Assembly: GCA_002170165.1 (NCBI GenBank)
Contig: NHFY01000062.1
Coordinates: 1-64,000, forward strand
Direction: 5' to 3'
Length of the DNA: 64,000 bases
DNA from: Flavobacteriales bacterium TMED123
Lineage (GTDB): Bacteria > Bacteroidota > Bacteroidia > Flavobacteriales > BACL11
In this document: positions 9,928 through 18,829 of the stretch, piece after piece
Layout of the letters: every line of letters begins with the position of its first letter
Position numbering within the stretch: position 1 is the first letter of the stretch
Notes under the pieces: model-generated
Seen by the model: only the letters and a program-made list of their open reading frames with translations
Told to the model about the DNA's origin: nothing
The model's database searches: none
Translations under genes and position numbers: made by a program

Positions 9928-10383
9928 GTGGACACACTAAGTTACAAGACATTATCAGTAAACAAAGAGAATGCCGACAAAAAGTGGTGGCTTGTTGATG
10001 CTGAAGGACAAACTCTTGGAAGAATGGCTTCAAAAGTTGCCAAAGTTTTAAGAGGAAAGTACAAAACTAACTACACTCCTCATGCCGATTGTGGAGATTA
10101 TGTTGTTGTTATCAATGCAGAAAAAATTGTAATGACAGGAAATAAAATGGACAAAAGAGAAATCTTTTCACATACTGGTTTTCCAGGAGGTCAAAAAAGA
10201 ATTACGCCTGCAGAAATGCTTGTAAAAGACGGAACGTCTGTAGTAAAACATGCTATTAAAGGAATGCTACCTAAAAATAAATTAGGCAGAGCAATCCTAA
10301 AAAATTGTTACATCTATGCAGATGTAGAGCATGCGCAAGAGGCACAAAAACCAAAAGTACTTAACTTAAACGACTTAAAATAA
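9928..10383 (+). CDS. rplM: 50S ribosomal protein L13
   Basis: 151 residues. VDAEGQTLGRMASKVAKVLRGK, FSHTGFPGG and MLPKNKLGR are L13 signatures. It binds 23S rRNA early in 50S assembly. Translation begins with GTG at 9928; the resulting MDTLSYKT N terminus is the one conserved in Bacteroidota L13, so the rare start is well supported. rpsI follows after one base, the usual L13-S9 pair. Confidence 0.97.
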   Translation: MDTLSYKTLSVNKENADKKWWLVDAEGQTLGRMASKVAKVLRGKYKTNYTPHADCGDYVVVINAEKIVMTGNKMDKREIFSHTGFPGGQKRITPAEMLVKDGTSVVKHAIKGMLPKNKLGRAILKNCYIYADVEHAQEAQKPKVLNLNDLK

Positions 10384-10384
10384 T

Positions 10385-10771
10385 ATGGATACTATTCACA
10401 CGATAGGGAGAAGAAAAGCATCTGTTGCTAGAATTTATATGTCAGCAGGGAAAGGCAACATTACAATTAACAAAAAAGATAGTAAAGAATATTTTTCAAC
10501 TGACGCATTACTTTACAAAATAAACCAGCCGCTTAAAGTGGTGGATTCACAAGGAAAGTTTGACATCGAAGTAAATGTTTTTGGTGGCGGAACTACAGGT
10601 CAGGCGGATGCTATAAAATTAGCTATTGCAAGAGCACTTTGTGAGTTTGATGCAGAAAACAGAACTGCATTAAAAGCAGAAGGTTTGCTAACAAGAGATC
10701 CTAGAGTTGTAGAGCGTAAAAAACCAGGACAAAAGAAAGCCAGGAAGAAATTCCAATGGGTTAAAAGATAG
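10385..10771 (+). CDS. rpsI: 30S ribosomal protein S9
   Basis: 128 residues. IGRRKASVARIYM at the N terminus and the C-terminal tail KKPGQKKARKKFQWVKR, which reaches the P-site tRNA, define S9. It lies one base after rplM. The 97-base gap before rpsB has no promoter match, so transcription probably continues. Confidence 0.97.
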   Translation: MDTIHTIGRRKASVARIYMSAGKGNITINKKDSKEYFSTDALLYKINQPLKVVDSQGKFDIEVNVFGGGTTGQADAIKLAIARALCEFDAENRTALKAEGLLTRDPRVVERKKPGQKKARKKFQWVKR

Positions 10772-10868
10772 AATTTTAATTATTAACAAATGTTTAGCAT
10801 CTAAACTTTTAGGACAAGCTAACTACTTCTACCTAAGGGTTGCTTAAACAAGTAAAAAGAAAGTAAAC
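10772..10868 (+). promoter_or_regulatory. Possible structured leader of rpsB
   Basis: A 97-base gap inside an otherwise tightly packed operon. CTAAA / TTTAG (about 10801-10812) and ACC / GGT near 10839-10849 can form small hairpins, and no TAnnTTTG box or T-run terminator is seen. A leader bound by S2 would fit the general habit of ribosomal protein autoregulation, but this is only inference. Confidence 0.3.
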
Positions 10869-11651
10869 ATGAGAACAAATTTCAAACAATTATTGGATGC
10901 AGGTGTGCATTTTGGCCATCAAAAAAGAAAGTGGAATCCTGCAATGGCTCCTTATGTATTTATGCAGCGAAATGGCATTCACATTATCGACTTAAATAAG
11001 TCAGTAGCAAAAATTGAGGAGGCAGCTTCTGCAATGAAACAAATTGTAAAATCAGGGAAGAAGATTTTGTTTGTGGCTACCAAAAAACAAGCAAAAGATA
11101 TAGTTGCCGAAAAAGTACAGAAAATCAATATGCCATATATTACTGAAAGATGGCCAGGAGGGTTACTTACCAATTTTGTTACTATCAGAAAAGCAGTGAA
11201 GAAAATGGACTCCATTGATAAGATGAATGAAGATGGCACTATTGAAACTCTTTCAAAAAGAGAGCGTTTGCAAATTTCAAGAACTAGAGAAAAGTTAGAG
11301 AAAAATTTAGGCAGTATTGCTAAAATGAATAGAATGCCTTCTGCTATTTTTGTTGTAGACATCAATAAAGAAAAGATAGCGGTTGCTGAAGCTAAAAAGC
11401 TTAATATTCCATGTTTTGCAATGGTGGACACCAATTCAGATCCTAATTTGGTAGAATTCCCTATTCCTGCAAATGATGATGCTTCTAAATCTATTGAGTG
11501 CATAGTTGAGATTTTAACTACTGCAGTTGCTGAAGGATTGGCAGAAAAGAACAAAGCTATGGAAGAAAAAGCCATGGAAAATGCTAAAAAAGCAAAAACA
11601 GAAAAGCAAGAAAAAGAAAGTAAGGAAAAAACCACAAAAACAGAAAAATAA
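10869..11651 (+). CDS. rpsB: 30S ribosomal protein S2
   Basis: 260 residues. LLDAGVHFGHQKRKWNPAMAPYVF is the S2 signature; TERWPGGLLTNF and PSAIFVVDINKEKIAVAEA are further conserved blocks. A lysine/glutamate-rich tail (about residues 228-260) extends past the core and is probably disordered. tsf follows after two bases, the conserved rpsB-tsf pair. Confidence 0.97.
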   Translation: MRTNFKQLLDAGVHFGHQKRKWNPAMAPYVFMQRNGIHIIDLNKSVAKIEEAASAMKQIVKSGKKILFVATKKQAKDIVAEKVQKINMPYITERWPGGLLTNFVTIRKAVKKMDSIDKMNEDGTIETLSKRERLQISRTREKLEKNLGSIAKMNRMPSAIFVVDINKEKIAVAEAKKLNIPCFAMVDTNSDPNLVEFPIPANDDASKSIECIVEILTTAVAEGLAEKNKAMEEKAMENAKKAKTEKQEKESKEKTTKTEK

Positions 11652-11653
11652 GA

Positions 11654-12619
11654 ATGAGTGAAATTAAAGCGGCTGATGTAGCCAAACTAAGAAAACAAAC
11701 AGGTGCAGGTATGATGGACTGCAAAAAAGCTTTGGTTGAAGCAAGTGGAGATTTTGATGCTGCAATTGAAGTATTAAGAAAGAAAGGACAAAAAGTAGCA
11801 GCTAACAGAGCTGATAGAGAAGCAACTGAAGGAGTAGCAATTACTAAGATAAATGCTGATAATACTGCTGGTGTTGCTATAGTATTGGCTTGCGAAACTG
11901 ACTTTGTTGCTAAAAACGATTCTTTCAAAGAACTGGCTAGTCAATTTGTTGATATTGCCTTAAATCATAAAGATATTAATTCCTTTATGACTGCCGATTT
12001 TGACGGCATGAGTGTAGAAGAAAAGTTAGTAGAGCAAACAGGAGTTATAGGTGAAAAATTAGCCATTTCTGCATTTGAAAGAGTAGAGGCTAATTATGTT
12101 GGTTCCTACACACATGGTGTAAAGATTGCTGTTTTGATTGGATTGAATAATTCTGTTGATAGTGCTGATGTGCTTGCTAAGGATTTAGCAATGCAAGTTG
12201 CTTCAATGGGTGCAACTACTTTATCGTACCAAGATTTTGATATCGAGTATGTTGCTTCAGAAACTGAGGCAAGAATTGCGGCAATAGAGAAAGATAATAT
12301 TGAATTAGGAAGATTAGGCAAAACATTAAAAAATGTTCCTCAATTTATTTCAATGGTACAACTTACAGATGAGGTGTTGGAAAATGCTAAATCAGAAATT
12401 GAAAATCAACTAAAAGCAGAAGGAAAACCAGAACATATTTTTGATAAAATTGTTCCTGGAAAAATAGACAGATTTATTTCTGATAACACCACATTAGATC
12501 AAGAGCAATGCCTATTGGATCAGAACTTTATTAAAGATGAGAAGAAAAGTGTTGCTAGCTATATTGCAAGTTATGGAGATGTTGCGGTAAGCAACTTTAA
12601 AAGAGTTTCTTTGGGCTAA
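11654..12619 (+). CDS. tsf: Translation elongation factor Ts
   Basis: 321 residues. The N-terminal UBA-like domain (KLRKQTGAGMMDCKKALVEA) and the TDFVAKND motif, which contacts EF-Tu to release GDP, are intact. The coiled and dimerisation regions follow. The length is longer than E. coli EF-Ts (283) but usual for Bacteroidota. It is the last gene of the operon and is followed by a terminator. Confidence 0.97.
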   Translation: MSEIKAADVAKLRKQTGAGMMDCKKALVEASGDFDAAIEVLRKKGQKVAANRADREATEGVAITKINADNTAGVAIVLACETDFVAKNDSFKELASQFVDIALNHKDINSFMTADFDGMSVEEKLVEQTGVIGEKLAISAFERVEANYVGSYTHGVKIAVLIGLNNSVDSADVLAKDLAMQVASMGATTLSYQDFDIEYVASETEARIAAIEKDNIELGRLGKTLKNVPQFISMVQLTDEVLENAKSEIENQLKAEGKPEHIFDKIVPGKIDRFISDNTTLDQEQCLLDQNFIKDEKKSVASYIASYGDVAVSNFKRVSLG

Positions 12620-12642
12620 AAGTTTAAATATTTTGATTAAGA

Positions 12643-12668
12643 AAGTCGCTTTTCAAAGCGGCTTTTTT
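12643..12668 (+). terminator. Intrinsic terminator after tsf
   Basis: The arms AAGTCGCT and AGCGGCTT pair (one G-T pair), with a short AT-rich loop, and are followed by six T. Confidence 0.8.
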
Positions 12669-12716
12669 GTTGTTCAAAAATTTGAAATCAATTATTTTTA
12701 CTTTGAGTGAAAAAAC

Positions 12717-12724
12717 TATCTTTG
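12717..12724 (+). promoter_or_regulatory. -7 box of pyrH-frr
   Basis: TATCTTTG matches TAnnTTTG, 20 bases before the pyrH ATG. No well-spaced TTTG -33 element is evident. Confidence 0.6.
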
Positions 12725-12744
12725 GAAAAATTTAATTTCCAATT

Positions 12745-13452
12745 ATGAAGTACAAGAGAATTTTGTTAAAATTAAGTGGAGAAGCATTAATGGGGAAGGA
12801 GCAATATGGTATTGATCCTAAAAAACTAACCGATTATGCCAATGAAATTCATGAAATTACAAAAATTGGAGTAGAGGTTGCTATTGTAATTGGAGGAGGA
12901 AATATTTATAGAGGGGTTCAATCAGAAGGAGCTGGTTTTGATAGAGTTCAAGGAGATTTTATGGGGATGCTAGCTACTATAATTAATGGTATGGCTTTGC
13001 AATCAGCACTTGAAAAAATTGATATCCAAACCAGGCTGCTTACAGCAATAAAAATGGAGCAAATTGCAGAGCCTTACATCAGACGAAAAGCCATTCGTCA
13101 TTTAGAAAAAGGTAGAGTTGTGATATTCGGAGGAGGAACAGGTAATCCTTATTTTACTACTGATACAGCTGCAACATTAAGAGCTATTGAAATTGAAGCA
13201 GACATAATTCTTAAAGGCACAAGGGTTGATGGAATTTATACTGCTGATCCTGAAAAAGATGAAAGTGCAAAAATGTATGATGCTATTTCCTTTGATGAGG
13301 TGTACAAGAAGGGATTGAAGGTAATGGATTTAACCGCATTTACCCTTTGTAAAGAGAACAATTTACCTATCAAAGTGTTCAATATGAACCTTAGTGGAAA
13401 TCTGAGAAAGGTATGTAGTGGAGAAAAAGTTGGAACTTTAGTCAATTTTTAA
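12745..13452 (+). CDS. pyrH: Uridylate kinase
   Basis: 235 residues, normal for bacterial UMP kinase of the amino acid kinase fold. [24 protein letters not shown], the [16 protein letters not shown] block and [11 protein letters not shown] are all intact. It phosphorylates UMP to UDP in the cytosol. frr follows after 24 bases, the usual pyrH-frr pairing next to rpsB-tsf. Confidence 0.97.
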   Translation: MKYKRILLKLSGEALMGKEQYGIDPKKLTDYANEIHEITKIGVEVAIVIGGGNIYRGVQSEGAGFDRVQGDFMGMLATIINGMALQSALEKIDIQTRLLTAIKMEQIAEPYIRRKAIRHLEKGRVVIFGGGTGNPYFTTDTAATLRAIEIEADIILKGTRVDGIYTADPEKDESAKMYDAISFDEVYKKGLKVMDLTAFTLCKENNLPIKVFNMNLSGNLRKVCSGEKVGTLVNF

Positions 13453-13476
13453 TAATCTTGCGCAAAGCTTAAGTCT

Positions 13477-14040
13477 ATGATAGAAGAAGTAAAATTTCAC
13501 CTAGATGTTACCAAAGAACAAATGGAAGAATCCATAAGGCATTTGGAATTAGTGCTTGCTAAAATTAGAGCTGGAAAGGCTAATCCGCAAATGCTTAATA
13601 GTGTGCAAGTTGATTATTATGGCAGCTCAACACCAATTAGCCAAATGGCTAATGTAAATACTCCAGATGCCCAAACCATTTCTATTCAACCATGGGATAA
13701 ATCTGTATTGCAAGATGTTGAAAAGGCAATAATGGAAGCTAACTTAGGTTTCACGCCTATGAATAATGGTGAAATGATAATGATTAACATTCCTCCACTA
13801 ACAGAAGAAAGAAGATTGGAATTGGTAAAACAAGCCAAAGCAGAAGCTGAACAATGCAAAATCAGCATTAGAAGTGTGCGTCAAAAAGCGAATGACGAAA
13901 TCAAAAAGTTAGCGAAAGATGGCTTGTCAGAAGATATGGAAAAAGATGCTGAGGCAGAAGTGCAAAAACTTACGGATTCATATATTCAAAAAACAGAAGA
14001 TCACTTTTCTACTAAAGAGAAAGAAATCTTAACAATATAA
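13477..14040 (+). CDS. frr: Ribosome recycling factor
   Basis: 187 residues. The helical hairpin with LAKIRAGKANPQML and VDYYGSSTPISQMANV, then NIPPLTEERRLELVKQAK, are RRF signatures. It splits post-termination ribosomes with EF-G. It is the last gene of the pyrH unit and is followed by a terminator. Confidence 0.97.
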   Translation: MIEEVKFHLDVTKEQMEESIRHLELVLAKIRAGKANPQMLNSVQVDYYGSSTPISQMANVNTPDAQTISIQPWDKSVLQDVEKAIMEANLGFTPMNNGEMIMINIPPLTEERRLELVKQAKAEAEQCKISIRSVRQKANDEIKKLAKDGLSEDMEKDAEAEVQKLTDSYIQKTEDHFSTKEKEILTI

Positions 14041-14061
14041 TAAAGGCTACAATAAGAAGGT

Positions 14062-14088
14062 AAAAGGCTCAATATTGAGCCTTTTTTT
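14062..14088 (+). terminator. Intrinsic terminator after frr
   Basis: AAAGGCTCAA and TTGAGCCTTT form a near-perfect stem with a very short loop, followed by a run of T. Confidence 0.88.
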
Positions 14089-14219
14089 ATGCAATAATTA
14101 TAAAAGGTATTTGAGCACATAAGATTACAATATATTAATGCGTTATATCGTCTGTTAATCATTTTTTGTGCTTATTTTCGAGCCAATTTTTTAAGGGCTA
14201 AAAAAGTAGATATTTTTTT

Positions 14220-16610
14220 ATGTGGATAGTTATTTCTAGAATCATTTTACGCTTCAGACTGGCTATTTTGCTTATGATAATCTTGTCCTCAGCATATATG
14301 CTTTATCAGGCGAAAAGCGTAAAGCTTTCTTATCAAATGGCAAAAATTTTGCCAAAAAATTCAGCTGAATTTAAGGATTACGAAAACTTTAAACATCACT
14401 TTGGGGACAACAAGAACACAATGGTTATTGGTGTAATTAATCCTAATATATTTGAGCTTTCAAACTATAATGCATGGGTGAATTTAACTCATGAATTAAA
14501 TGATATTCCAGGGGTTGAATCTACTACTTCCATTGACGATTTATCCCTTTTGGTAAAAGACAGTGTTCAAAAAAGTTTTAACACTATCCCATGGTATAAA
14601 AAGGAAGATCAGTCTCAAGAAGCTTTCAATAAATCTGTGGACCAATTAATGGCTCAGCCATTTTATAAAGATTTGTTTTATAATGATGAATCTAAAGCAA
14701 GCTTAATGCTTGTTAGTATCAATAAGGAGATACTAAAAACAAAAGAAAGGGAAGGTTTAATTCAATTGATACATCAAAAAGGAGAAGTATTTGCGCAAAA
14801 GCAAAACTTAACATTACACTATTCCGGATTGCCTTATATCAGAACCGTAAATTCTATTCAAATAAAGAAAGAGATTAGCCTATTTATTATTTTGACTTTA
14901 CTGATAACTGCTCTTATTCTTTATCTCTTTTTCCGTTCTGCAAGGGTGACTTTAATCTGCATGTTTGTGGTTATTACTGGTGTAATTTGGTCTTTTGGAA
15001 GCATGGCAATTTTCGGATTTGAGATTTCCATTATTATGGCCTTAGTGCCTCCTGTAATAGTTGTAATTGGTATTCCGAATTGTATTTTCTTGCTTAATAA
15101 ATACCACAAAGAGTTTAAACGGCATAAAAACAAGATTAAAGCCATTTCTAGAATTATCAATAAAGTAGGGAATATTACCTTACTTACTAATCTTTCTACA
15201 GCTTCTGGATTTGCTGCTTTTGTGCTTACAAAAAGCCAAACGCTTAAAGAATTTGGTCTAATTGCATCTATGAATATCATGCTGATATTTCTTTTCTCTC
15301 TTATTCTTATTCCAATAGCACTTTCTTATTTTGATCCTCCGAAAAGAAAACATACTCAGCATTTGGATAAAAAATGGATAAAATATGCAGTAAATACATT
15401 AATCCATTTAGTGCAACATAAAAGAACACAAATTTATATTGTCACCATATTGGTAGTTACATTGGGTGTTTTTGGAATTTTTCAAATAAGAACAACAGGA
15501 AATTTGACGGATGATTTACCAAAGTCAGGTGTATTGTATAAAGATATCAAGTTCTTTGAAAATCATTTTTCTGGCGTTATGCCTACCGAAATTTTATTAG
15601 AGAGCAAAAAGAAAAATGGGGTGATGAAACTTTCTGTTTTGCAAAAAATAGCAGCACTTCAAACAGTATTAGATAGTTTTCCGGAAATTTCAAGAACCAT
15701 ATCAATTGCAGATTTTGCAAAATACAGCAAACAATCATTTTATAATGGTGATAGCAGTTTTTATATGCTTCCAAATACACAAGAAAAAAGCTGGATTCTT
15801 TCCTATGCTAAAGGAATGCAAGAGGATAATAAGTTAAGTGAAATTCCTTTTACAGATTCATTGAATCAAATTACAAGAATCAGTATGCGCATGGCAGATA
15901 TTAGCACACCAAGGTTAGATAGTTTAATGGAATTTTTACAACCTAAGATTAATAAAATATTTGATAGCGAAAAATATAATGTAAGTATGACAGGTTCCAG
16001 TATAGTGTTTTTAAATGGCACAAAATACCTGGTCAGAAATCTATTTACCTCTTTATTTCTTGTGATTGTTCTAATTTCCATTTTTATGGCTTGGATGTTT
16101 AATTCCTTTAGAATGGTGGTGGTTTCTCTTGTTCCAAATCTGATTCCCCTGCTTTTAACTGCAGCCATTATGGGTTATTTTGGTATTGCAATAAAACCAT
16201 CAACTATCTTAGTGTTTAGTATTGCTTTTGGAATATCTGTTGATGATACCATTCACTTTTTAGCAAAATACAGGCAAGAGCTAATTGCTAAAAAATGGAA
16301 CATTAAACGCTCTGTTATTGCAGCGTTAAAAGAGACGGGAGTCAGCATGATTTACACTTCTATTGTTCTTTTCTGTGGATTTTTTATCTTTATTGCCTCA
16401 GAATTTGGAGGAACGGTTGCTTTGGGGCTTTTGGTTTCCATAACGCTTTTAATAGCAATGCTTGCCAACTTACTTCTGTTACCTGCACTTTTACTTACTT
16501 TAGAAAAGCGCATTACTACAGAAGCATTTAAAGAGCCGTTACTCGATATTTTTGATGAAGAAGAAGATGTTGATTTAAAAAGAATGAAAGTCAAAACAAA
16601 AATTAAATGA
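14220..16610 (+). CDS. RND/MMPL family membrane exporter
   Basis: 796 residues in two similar halves. Each half has one N-terminal membrane helix, a periplasmic domain and a bundle of about five helices (residues about 220-380 and 620-770). The second bundle carries SIAFGISVDDTIHFLAKYRQE, the family's proton-relay region with paired aspartates. It resembles the MMPL/patched-type group that moves lipids or hydrophobic compounds rather than AcrB-type pumps, and no membrane fusion protein or TolC gene is nearby. The C-terminal tail is acidic. rmlA overlaps its stop by four bases, which suggests coupling and perhaps envelope work. The substrate is unknown. Confidence 0.85.
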   Translation: MWIVISRIILRFRLAILLMIILSSAYMLYQAKSVKLSYQMAKILPKNSAEFKDYENFKHHFGDNKNTMVIGVINPNIFELSNYNAWVNLTHELNDIPGVESTTSIDDLSLLVKDSVQKSFNTIPWYKKEDQSQEAFNKSVDQLMAQPFYKDLFYNDESKASLMLVSINKEILKTKEREGLIQLIHQKGEVFAQKQNLTLHYSGLPYIRTVNSIQIKKEISLFIILTLLITALILYLFFRSARVTLICMFVVITGVIWSFGSMAIFGFEISIIMALVPPVIVVIGIPNCIFLLNKYHKEFKRHKNKIKAISRIINKVGNITLLTNLSTASGFAAFVLTKSQTLKEFGLIASMNIMLIFLFSLILIPIALSYFDPPKRKHTQHLDKKWIKYAVNTLIHLVQHKRTQIYIVTILVVTLGVFGIFQIRTTGNLTDDLPKSGVLYKDIKFFENHFSGVMPTEILLESKKKNGVMKLSVLQKIAALQTVLDSFPEISRTISIADFAKYSKQSFYNGDSSFYMLPNTQEKSWILSYAKGMQEDNKLSEIPFTDSLNQITRISMRMADISTPRLDSLMEFLQPKINKIFDSEKYNVSMTGSSIVFLNGTKYLVRNLFTSLFLVIVLISIFMAWMFNSFRMVVVSLVPNLIPLLLTAAIMGYFGIAIKPSTILVFSIAFGISVDDTIHFLAKYRQELIAKKWNIKRSVIAALKETGVSMIYTSIVLFCGFFIFIASEFGGTVALGLLVSITLLIAMLANLLLLPALLLTLEKRITTEAFKEPLLDIFDEEEDVDLKRMKVKTKIK

Positions 16611-17464
16611 AGGGAATAATTTTAGCGGGAGGTTCAGGAACGCGTTTGCATCCACTTACCATTTCGACAAGCAAACAAATGATGCCGATATATGATAAAC
16701 CAATGATTTATTATCCACTATCTACATTATTGTATTCTGGAATAAATGAGATACTTATTATATCTACCCCACATGATTTGCCACTATTTAAAAAACTTTT
16801 AGGTGATGGTAGCAGATTAGGCTGCAAGTTTGCATATAAAGCGCAAGAAATCCCTAATGGATTAGCACAAGCTTTTGTATTAGGAGAAGAATTTATTGAA
16901 GACGAAAAAGTTTGTTTGATCTTGGGGGATAATATTTTTCAAATGAAAAAGAAAACCCTGGAATCTTGTAATGATGTGGATGGTGCGGTTATTTTTGGTT
17001 ATCATGTGCATGATCCTGAACGCTATGGTGTGGTAGAATACGATAAAAACTTAAAAGTGCTATCCATTGAAGAAAAACCAAAAAATCCAAAGTCGAATTA
17101 TGCTATTCCAGGGCTTTATTATTACGATAATTCAGTGGTTGAAATTGCTAAAAATATTCAGCCTTCAGCAAGGGGTGAATACGAAATTACAGATGTCAAT
17201 AAGGCATATTTAGAAAAAGGAGCATTAGATGTTCGTCTTTTAGGAAGAGGAACCACCTGGCTTGACACAGGAACATTTCAATCTTTAATGCAAGCCAATC
17301 AGTATGTACAAGTTATACAAGAACGCCAAGGCAGAAAAATAGGCTGTATTGAAGAGGCTGCATACAAAATGGGTTTTATTGAAAGAAAACAATTGTTAAG
17401 TATAGCTGAGCCACTTAGAAAAAGTGGATATGGAGAATACCTGATAAAAATAGCTAATAGTTAA
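16607..17464 (+). CDS. rmlA: Glucose-1-phosphate thymidylyltransferase
   Basis: 285 residues. The nucleotide-binding start GGSGTRLHPLT, KQMMPIYDKPMIYYPLSTL, LILGDNIF (metal-binding Asp) and EEKPKNPKSNYAIPGLYYYD are RmlA/RfbA signatures. It makes dTDP-glucose from glucose-1-phosphate and dTTP, the first step to dTDP-rhamnose and related sugars. The other rml genes are not in the window. It overlaps the exporter by four bases and the polyprenyl synthase by one, so it sits in a coupled operon. Confidence 0.95.
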   Translation: MKGIILAGGSGTRLHPLTISTSKQMMPIYDKPMIYYPLSTLLYSGINEILIISTPHDLPLFKKLLGDGSRLGCKFAYKAQEIPNGLAQAFVLGEEFIEDEKVCLILGDNIFQMKKKTLESCNDVDGAVIFGYHVHDPERYGVVEYDKNLKVLSIEEKPKNPKSNYAIPGLYYYDNSVVEIAKNIQPSARGEYEITDVNKAYLEKGALDVRLLGRGTTWLDTGTFQSLMQANQYVQVIQERQGRKIGCIEEAAYKMGFIERKQLLSIAEPLRKSGYGEYLIKIANS

Positions 17465-18429
17465 TGCAAAATTTATCACAATTAAGTGCAGTCATTGAGG
17501 TAGAACTGGAGAAGTTAGATTTTCCAAGGAAGCCTGAAAAACTTTACCAGCCAATTGAATATCTGATAGGATTAGGGGGCAAAAGAATGCGTCCTATTTT
17601 GCTTTTAATGGCCCATCAATTGTTTGATGACAAGATAGAAAAGGCAATTTCTCCCGCTCTTGGAATTGAGATTTTCCACAATTTCACCTTGCTTCATGAC
17701 GACATTATGGATCAAGCGCCTTTAAGGAGAGGACAACAAACAGTACATGAAAAATGGAATAAAAATGTAGCGATTTTATCTGGAGATACTATGTTGGTAC
17801 AGTCTTATAATTTTATGGCTGATGTGGACCAATCTATTATCAAAGAGTTGTTAGCTGTATTTAATAAAACCGCAACTCAAGTTTGTGAAGGGCAACAAAT
17901 GGATATGGATTTTGAAAGCCAAAAAGAAGTTCCTCTTCAAACATACCTTAAAATGATTGAATACAAAACTGCTGTACTATTAGCGGCATCTTTACAAATT
18001 GGAGGGATTACAGCAAATGCTTCCAAAGATGAGCAAGATCATTTGTATCAATTTGGTATAAATATGGGTATTGCATTTCAATTGAAAGACGATTTGTTAG
18101 ATGTTTTTGGAGATGAAGCGGATTTTGGAAAACAAATAGGTGGGGATATTCGTTCCAATAAAAAAACATTTCTGTTCTTGAAAGCGCTTCAACTTGCAAA
18201 GGATCAACAAAAGAAGGATTTAGTCAGTTATTATGCAGATGAAGATGATTCCGAGCAAAAGATAATGGCTATAAAAAAAATTTATACTGATTTAGCTATT
18301 CAACAGCATACAATCGATATGATGAAAGCTTATTATACAATAGCAATGAAACATTTGGATGTAATAGATTCAGATAAAAAACAACCACTGTTAGATTTTT
18401 CAAAAAAATTAATGGCTAGAATTTCCTAA
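17464..18429 (+). CDS. Trans-polyprenyl diphosphate synthase
   Basis: 321 residues. The two aspartate-rich motifs are LLHDDIMD and LKDDLLDVFGD, binding Mg2+ and the diphosphates; LGGKRMRPILLLMA lies upstream and GGDIRSNKKTFL downstream. It elongates isoprenoid chains with IPP in the cytosol. The usual candidates in this phylum are octaprenyl or similar synthase for menaquinone, or geranylgeranyl synthase; product length cannot be read safely. It starts within the stop of rmlA and is overlapped by one base by the next gene. Confidence 0.92.
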   Translation: MQNLSQLSAVIEVELEKLDFPRKPEKLYQPIEYLIGLGGKRMRPILLLMAHQLFDDKIEKAISPALGIEIFHNFTLLHDDIMDQAPLRRGQQTVHEKWNKNVAILSGDTMLVQSYNFMADVDQSIIKELLAVFNKTATQVCEGQQMDMDFESQKEVPLQTYLKMIEYKTAVLLAASLQIGGITANASKDEQDHLYQFGINMGIAFQLKDDLLDVFGDEADFGKQIGGDIRSNKKTFLFLKALQLAKDQQKKDLVSYYADEDDSEQKIMAIKKIYTDLAIQQHTIDMMKAYYTIAMKHLDVIDSDKKQPLLDFSKKLMARIS

Positions 18430-18770
18430 TGGAATTGACAAATATAAATGCGCAACTAAAAGCCAATCAATATTTACAAGAAACCCTAGCGCAATTGAAA
18501 AAAGACTTTTTGATGATTGGTATTAATTTTGATATTGAAAAGCCAGTTTCTGATTACAAATCCCTTTTTGCACACACAGAAAAATTAGTGTATGCTATTC
18601 ATGAGCAATATCTAAAGTTGTTATATAATTTGCTCTATCGCATTGATTTGTCAGAAGAGATAGTGCAAGAGAAAATGAAAACAAGCACACTTTCTTTTAC
18701 CGAAATGTTAGCGGAACTTATTGTGAAAAGGGAATTGTATAAAGTTGTTTTAAGAAAAAACATTTCCTAA
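18429..18770 (+). CDS. Conserved-type small helical protein of unknown function
   Basis: 113 residues with no signal peptide, membrane segment or cysteine; predicted all-helical from its leucine/glutamate pattern. Its ATG overlaps the stop of the polyprenyl synthase gene, so the two are translationally coupled. I do not recognise a named domain. The placement between a prenyl synthase and sucA hints at a housekeeping accessory role, but nothing in the sequence shows one. Confidence 0.75.
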   Translation: MELTNINAQLKANQYLQETLAQLKKDFLMIGINFDIEKPVSDYKSLFAHTEKLVYAIHEQYLKLLYNLLYRIDLSEEIVQEKMKTSTLSFTEMLAELIVKRELYKVVLRKNIS

Positions 18771-18799
18771 TCTTTCAAACTTATATCAATAAAATTAGA

Positions 18800-18807
18800 T
18801 AATTTTG
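18800..18807 (+). promoter_or_regulatory. -7 box of sucA-sucB
   Basis: TAATTTTG matches TAnnTTTG and lies 22 bases before the sucA ATG. Confidence 0.6.
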
Positions 18808-18829
18808 CCCTCAACTTTTAACCTACAAA

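Noticed and set aside
10979-11635. 218-codon antisense frame within rpsB
   Set aside because: It mirrors the codons of rpsB; the product is a low-complexity hydrophobic string and the S2 frame is fully conserved.
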